Origin: Acetobacter lambici
GTDB lineage: Bacteria > Pseudomonadota > Alphaproteobacteria > Acetobacterales > Acetobacteraceae
Direction of reading: 5' to 3'
DNA length: 34,891 bases
Assembly (NCBI RefSeq): GCF_011516885.1
Contig: NZ_WOTD01000024.1
Span: forward strand, 1-34,891
The position numbers and the translations under genes are program-made. The notes under the pieces are model-generated. The model searched no databases. It saw only the letters and a program-made list of their open reading frames with translations, and had not been told where the DNA came from. Below, piece after piece: positions 31,023 through 34,891 of the stretch; position 1 is the first letter of the stretch; each line of letters starts with the position of its first letter.

Positions 31023-33371
31023 TCAGAAATCCGTGGAAATGGTTCCCGTCATGCTAAAGCGTGGCAGAACGTAAAACTGCGCTCCACTCCCCGCCGCCAG
31101 TGTGCTGCCATCCATCAGCTGCCCCTGTGCGGCGTTGGTTGCAATACCGACCGGCCCCGTGCGCACCACAGCGCCAGTCAGGTTCTGAAAGTTCATTTTA
31201 AACGTAGGTGATTTGAGGAAGGAAAAAGGCTTGAAGCGATAACCAACACTCAGGCTGTCCGTCACGTAGCCGGGCATGCGCTGGTCCCCCGTAAGGGTAA
31301 CCGACTGGGAACTGGCGTAATGCAGGGCAAAGTTGCCAAAAAAGTGCGTGTCATCATAGGACAAACCAAAATTGGCCATGACCTTGGGCGCCATGGGCAC
31401 TTCATGCCCTTTGGTCCGCAGGTAGCTGGTGCCATACGGCACGTTGGAATCCATGGTCGCGTGCAGGTACTCAAACGACGCATAGGGGCTGAAGTGGTGG
31501 ATTGGCCGCGCGGCCACCATCAGATCAAAACCACGCACGGTCTGGTTGCCCGCATTGGCGCTGCCAAACACGCCGCCCCCAAGGTAGGTGCTCATCAGGC
31601 GGTTGGTAATGTTGTAGTTGAACAAAGACAGATCGAGCATCACATGGTCATCGTGGTACCGGTAGCCCAGTTCCTCCTTGATCGAATACTGGTTTTTGGG
31701 CAGGCCGGTCGCCGCCTGAATGGCGGATGGATCGGGCTGGCGGAAGTCCCCCTCCCCATGCACGTAAACCTGACTGTGATCGTCAATATCATACGAAATG
31801 GAAAGCTGCGGCAAAGGCACCGTGGAGTTTGCCCCCAGCCGCGCACCAGGCGTGGAGGAAGACGCCAGAAGGTTCTTCATCCAGTAATTTGTCATCATGA
31901 ACTTGAAGCCCGCGTTAATCCGCAGCTTGTTATGGAGGTAACGGGCCTCATCCTGCACAAAAATGGAGTGGATTTCATACCCCGTGTTTGTCAGCGCCCC
32001 CAGTGCGCGCTTGCCGTCTGGCGTGTAGAGCGCGGTGTTGGAATTGCCCGGCGTTGTCGCCCCACTGTAGGACACATTGACCGGCAGACCGATCTTGGAA
32101 AAATTGTTGGCATACCAGTAACCGACAGAAAAATGGTTATGGCTGTCAATATCATAGCCCAGCCTTGCGGTTACCCCCACATCGGGCTGGCTATATGCGT
32201 TCCATGACTGAACAAGCTGCTGCCCACCGGGCAATGCCGAACCATTGCCCAGAACATACTGCCCGGCAGAAGACTGCCCGACACCCCAGCTATCCCAGCC
32301 CAGAGCATCGTAAAAATAGGGGGTTATGTCCAACGTCAGCTTTCTGCTCAGCACAACATGAACCGGCATGACTAGAAAAACCGTATTGAAGTGGGAGATA
32401 TTGTTTTTCCAGTAATTATCGTTCCCACCCGTAGCGCTATAGCCGCTCCGGTTGTAGCCGGTTCCTGTGTGCTTGTAGTTTTTGTACTGTTCTTCCGTTG
32501 CGTAGTTATCAACCATGATCTGGTTGTTGTTCCACGAAAAATACAGCTTTACGCTGGAGGCGTTCTGGAAGTCCTTTTGCAGCCCAAAATCAATGTGCTG
32601 GCGGTCGTTTGTGCCCTCACCCATCCACTGCCGGGCATGGGTGTGTGAACCCGATACATAAAAGCGCACGCCCGTATTGCCAATATCCCCCGACTGGAGG
32701 CGCAGGAACTCGCGCGAGAGGTTGTTCGTGCCGTAAGAAAAATCCATTGTGCCGCCCATTTTATGGGACGGGGTCAGGGTTTCCTCGCGCAGCACACCAC
32801 CGGCACTTGTGGTGACCGGCGCTTCCATTGCCATGGCACCGGGGCTTACGGAAATACGCTCAAGGTTTTCAGAATCCACGTTCTGGTCAATATATCCGGC
32901 ACTGCTTGCGGGCACGCCATCAAGCAGAATGGCCATGTCCGCATCCGTCAGGCCACGGCTTTCAATGCCCCCACCATGCATGCCCGATGTATCCGCCGAG
33001 GACACGTTAAGACTTGGCATGGTCTTGATCAGGTCCAGCACACTACTTGTAGGGCTTTTCTGGTCAATAAACTGTTTTGTCACTGTCTGTACGGAATAGG
33101 CAGCGGTTTCGCGCCGCATCATCCCGCCGCCACCATCCATTGCCAGACTGACGGTCTGCCTGTTGGAGGTTACGTCAACATTTTCCTTGCCCTGCGCAAG
33201 CACGGACGACTTTGCGGGAGTTTTATGGCCGCTCGTTTCCACCCGGTTGGACGTTTGCACACTGCCCGCAGCCGTTGCCGTAGCGCTGCGTGCCGTGTCA
33301 TGGAGTGCTGCCAAAACCAGAATGCCCGATGCCGATACGAACAGCCTGTGCCTTAACGAAAAAATTTGCAT
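31023..33371 (-). CDS. TonB-dependent outer-membrane receptor
   Basis: Predicted 782-residue outer-membrane receptor that imports a bulky nutrient using TonB energy. It has an N-terminal signal peptide (cut near ARSATA), a plug domain at about residues 80-200 (SSVLDLIKTMPSLNVSSADT; GGGIESRGLTDADMAILLDG), then a 22-strand barrel and a C-terminal Phe. The substrate is not evident; it does not look like a ferric-catecholate receptor from the plug motifs alone, and sugars, siderophores or other compounds are possible. It is divergent from a LysR gene, which may control it. A 7-base inverted repeat lies 19 bases upstream of its ATG. Confidence 0.9.
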   Translation of the reverse strand: MQIFSLRHRLFVSASGILVLAALHDTARSATATAAGSVQTSNRVETSGHKTPAKSSVLAQGKENVDVTSNRQTVSLAMDGGGGMMRRETAAYSVQTVTKQFIDQKSPTSSVLDLIKTMPSLNVSSADTSGMHGGGIESRGLTDADMAILLDGVPASSAGYIDQNVDSENLERISVSPGAMAMEAPVTTSAGGVLREETLTPSHKMGGTMDFSYGTNNLSREFLRLQSGDIGNTGVRFYVSGSHTHARQWMGEGTNDRQHIDFGLQKDFQNASSVKLYFSWNNNQIMVDNYATEEQYKNYKHTGTGYNRSGYSATGGNDNYWKNNISHFNTVFLVMPVHVVLSRKLTLDITPYFYDALGWDSWGVGQSSAGQYVLGNGSALPGGQQLVQSWNAYSQPDVGVTARLGYDIDSHNHFSVGYWYANNFSKIGLPVNVSYSGATTPGNSNTALYTPDGKRALGALTNTGYEIHSIFVQDEARYLHNKLRINAGFKFMMTNYWMKNLLASSSTPGARLGANSTVPLPQLSISYDIDDHSQVYVHGEGDFRQPDPSAIQAATGLPKNQYSIKEELGYRYHDDHVMLDLSLFNYNITNRLMSTYLGGGVFGSANAGNQTVRGFDLMVAARPIHHFSPYASFEYLHATMDSNVPYGTSYLRTKGHEVPMAPKVMANFGLSYDDTHFFGNFALHYASSQSVTLTGDQRMPGYVTDSLSVGYRFKPFSFLKSPTFKMNFQNLTGAVVRTGPVGIATNAAQGQLMDGSTLAAGSGAQFYVLPRFSMTGTISTDF

Positions 33372-33389
33372 TGTTTGTGCCCGCCCCTA

Positions 33390-33411
33390 CAGTCTTCCGC
33401 CTAAAAGACTG
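33390..33411. repeat. Inverted repeat in the TonB-receptor leader
   Basis: CAGTCTT (33390-33396) and AAGACTG (33405-33411) with an 8-base spacer, followed on the plus strand by TTTTT. It could be a regulator site, an RNA hairpin in the receptor leader, or a small terminator facing the LysR gene. Confidence 0.5.
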
Positions 33412-33659
33412 TTTTTAAGTTCTTTTTTACTTAGCCCAGCCGCAGCCTGTTAGAACTCTTTGTTCTGTTTATGTAACGTATCGTTTGTATATGCCTCTTT
33501 GGAAGCGCTAAATTCTGCACGTTGTGTAGCCTTTTTCTGCACGTGCCGGGACATTTCGGTGCGATTAAGAAATGATTATGTTTATTCTTGTTTAAGCTCT
33601 ACCTATTCTCTTCCCAACATGCTCCACTCGGATCGCAACATGACAAAAGGGCAACGGAC
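33412..33659. promoter_or_regulatory. Divergent regulatory region, TonB receptor / LysR
   Basis: AT-rich, T-rich, non-coding. It must hold promoters for both divergent genes, but no single pair of -35/-10 elements stands out. An AAAGGG eight bases before the ATG at 33660 is the LysR ribosome site. Confidence 0.4.
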
Positions 33660-34622
33660 ATGGTGCTCCTGACCAAGTTTTCGCGCTATTTTCTGGAGGT
33701 CATCCACCATGGCTCCATCCGTAAGGCGGCCGAACACCTGAACATTGCCGCCTCTGCCGTGGACCGGCAGATCCTGAATGTGGAGGAAACACTGGGAGTA
33801 CGGCTGTTTGACCGGGTCTCTGGCGGGGTGCGGCTTACGGCTGCGGGGGAGGCGGTTTTTCATCAACTCACCCGATGGGGCAAGGAGGAAGCAGCCCTGC
33901 ACCGCCACTTGGCCGAACTTAAAAATGCACGGGGGGGAGAGGTCCGCATTGCCGTGGCCGATGGGCTGGCGGTCAGCTTTATCCCCTCCGTGATCATGCT
34001 TTTGCATGATGACAGTCCGGGCCTGCGCTTTAAGGTTACCGTAGCCACGGCTGCCACGGCCGCCATTCTGCTCCGGGCGGGGGACTGTGATCTGGGGGTT
34101 ACATTTGACCCCCCGTCTTTTGCGGGCCTGAGTGTGGAGGCCGAGGCCCTGTCCCGCCTTGGCGTGCTGGTGCCGCGTAACCACCCGCTGACACACATGG
34201 AAGATGTGCGGGTAACGGACTGCACGGGCTACCCCATTGTAGCCCCGGACTCCTCCACCACACTGTGGCGGCTGGTCAAGGAACTGCTGGAAGAAACAGA
34301 CATGCCGTACGATATTGTGTTTAATTCCAACAATATTACGCTTGTTTGCGATATGGTGAAAAAAAATCTGGGCATTGCGATCATGCGTGATCTTGATGCG
34401 TTTGGGCATTATAATGAGGATGAAGCCCAGTTTATTGAACTGAACGAAACCAAGCTTGCAACGCAAAAGCTCTCGCTCATTATCCCCAAAACACGCGTTC
34501 TCTCACCGAGCGCGCACTTCATTATTGAAAAATTCAAAAAGATTTTTCAAGGTTTTGACAATAATCCACAGCAGCTTTTGGGCAAACCCAGACTGATGGG
34601 CGACAGACTCAAGCCCGACTGA
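33660..34622 (+). CDS. LysR-family regulator divergent from the TonB receptor
   Basis: Predicted 320-residue LysR protein: helix-turn-helix at residues about 15-60 (HGSIRKAAEHLNIAASAVDR; QILNVEETLGVRLFDRVSGG) and an effector domain (VRIAVADGLAVSFIPSVIML; LLRAGDCDLGVTFDPP). I chose the ATG at 33660 because of AAGGG eight bases upstream; a TTG start 24 codons earlier has no conserved sequence. The divergent arrangement suggests control of the TonB receptor gene. The effector is unknown. Confidence 0.88.
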   Translation: MVLLTKFSRYFLEVIHHGSIRKAAEHLNIAASAVDRQILNVEETLGVRLFDRVSGGVRLTAAGEAVFHQLTRWGKEEAALHRHLAELKNARGGEVRIAVADGLAVSFIPSVIMLLHDDSPGLRFKVTVATAATAAILLRAGDCDLGVTFDPPSFAGLSVEAEALSRLGVLVPRNHPLTHMEDVRVTDCTGYPIVAPDSSTTLWRLVKELLEETDMPYDIVFNSNNITLVCDMVKKNLGIAIMRDLDAFGHYNEDEAQFIELNETKLATQKLSLIIPKTRVLSPSAHFIIEKFKKIFQGFDNNPQQLLGKPRLMGDRLKPD

Positions 34623-34707
34623 GCGCCAACCACGCCCTCGCGCGCTGGAGCGCCATACCCCGGAGCCAGCAGGGCTGGCCAACATGCTGCTGACCGCTCT
34701 CGTTAAT

Positions 34708-34732
34708 AAGACGATCGACAGGCGTCTTTTTT
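34708..34732 (+). terminator. Rho-independent terminator after the LysR gene
   Basis: Stem AAGACG (34708-34713) with CGTCTT (34723-34728), loop of nine, followed by a continued T-run to 34732, 86 bases after the LysR stop. Confidence 0.75.
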
Positions 34733-34797
34733 CAACACTTGGGCAAAAAAAATGGCGTGACCGTCTTTTTTACCCGACTGATACCAACCGTTGATTG
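34733..34797. other. Region between terminator and transposase remnant
   Basis: Contains A- and T-runs and a TGATACCAACC stretch just outside the transposase stop, which may include the end of the insertion element. The terminal inverted repeat cannot be fixed from one end. Confidence 0.3.
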
Positions 34798-34891
34798 CTA
34801 TAACCCATGAGCCCACTTGCGCAGTCCGATTGACATGATGCGCCATGGTTGATCGACGAGCTGGTTCCAGGCATGGCAGGCGATATCGACG
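34798..34891 (-). mobile_element. 3' end of a transposase gene, probably IS630 family (cut by the window edge)
   Basis: The minus strand reads a continuous frame from the edge to the TAG at 34798-34800, ending in WNQLVDQPWRIMSIG then LRKWAHGL. This tail resembles the C-terminus of IS630-type DDE transposases common in acetic acid bacteria. Only about 30 codons are visible, so family and integrity are tentative. Confidence 0.6.

Noticed and set aside
1-34891. CRISPR arrays, tRNA or rRNA genes, phage genes
   Set aside because: No regularly spaced repeats, tRNA-like cloverleaf sequences, rRNA segments or phage structural genes were seen on either strand by eye.

Overview
The window looks like a chromosomal segment from an acetic acid bacterium (family Acetobacteraceae, most likely Acetobacter or a close relative). 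This rests on GC-rich coding sequence with AT-rich promoters, a complete squalene-hopene cyclase, a TonB-dependent receptor, many LysR/TetR/Rrf2/PadR regulators, and the tail of what looks like an IS630-type transposase at the right edge. Genus and species are inferred from gene content only.

Left part (1-8000): a secreted YceI-like protein; piuC under a clear Fur box; a haem-globin diguanylate cyclase (DosC type) followed by an HD-GYP c-di-GMP phosphodiesterase; an IsdG-like haem monooxygenase; a 14-TM drug exporter; and a ferric-siderophore reductase gene with its metal-responsive PadR repressor (nfeF/nfeR = yqjH/yqjI), whose promoter lies inside a long palindrome. Iron and haem handling and oxygen/c-di-GMP sensing dominate.

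Middle (8000-22000): a fluoride riboswitch at the expected start of a transcript carrying a damaged universal-stress gene and the fluoride channel crcB; a LysR gene; an Rrf2-cupin-SDR operon in which the SDR gene is broken at a C7/G7 run and the Rrf2 gene appears leaderless; squalene-hopene cyclase behind a TetR gene with a long palindromic operator; and a complete tetR-MFP-RND-OMF efflux operon.

Right part (22000-27300) is the most interesting. A serine-acetyltransferase-like gene, a Family 2 encapsulin shell gene, a cysteine desulfurase with a long disordered N-terminal extension (the expected encapsulated cargo) and two half-size YeeE/YedE sulfur-transport-like membrane proteins lie in a row, the last four tightly packed or overlapping. 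This is a sulfur-loading nanocompartment locus. It has unusual traits: the shell carries an inserted cyclic-nucleotide-binding-like domain absent from the SrpI-type desulfurase shells, the acetyltransferase homologue has lost the catalytic His and other serine-pocket residues, and both transcripts appear to begin with short Cys-containing leader reading frames next to hairpins.

Far right (27300-34891): a divergent LysR/choline-sulfatase pair (a sulfate source, thematically close to the sulfur locus), a deletion scar fusing two truncated genes, a TonB-dependent receptor divergent from another LysR gene, a terminator, and the partial transposase. No tRNA, rRNA, CRISPR or replication origin was seen. 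The first 30 bases hold nothing recognisable.
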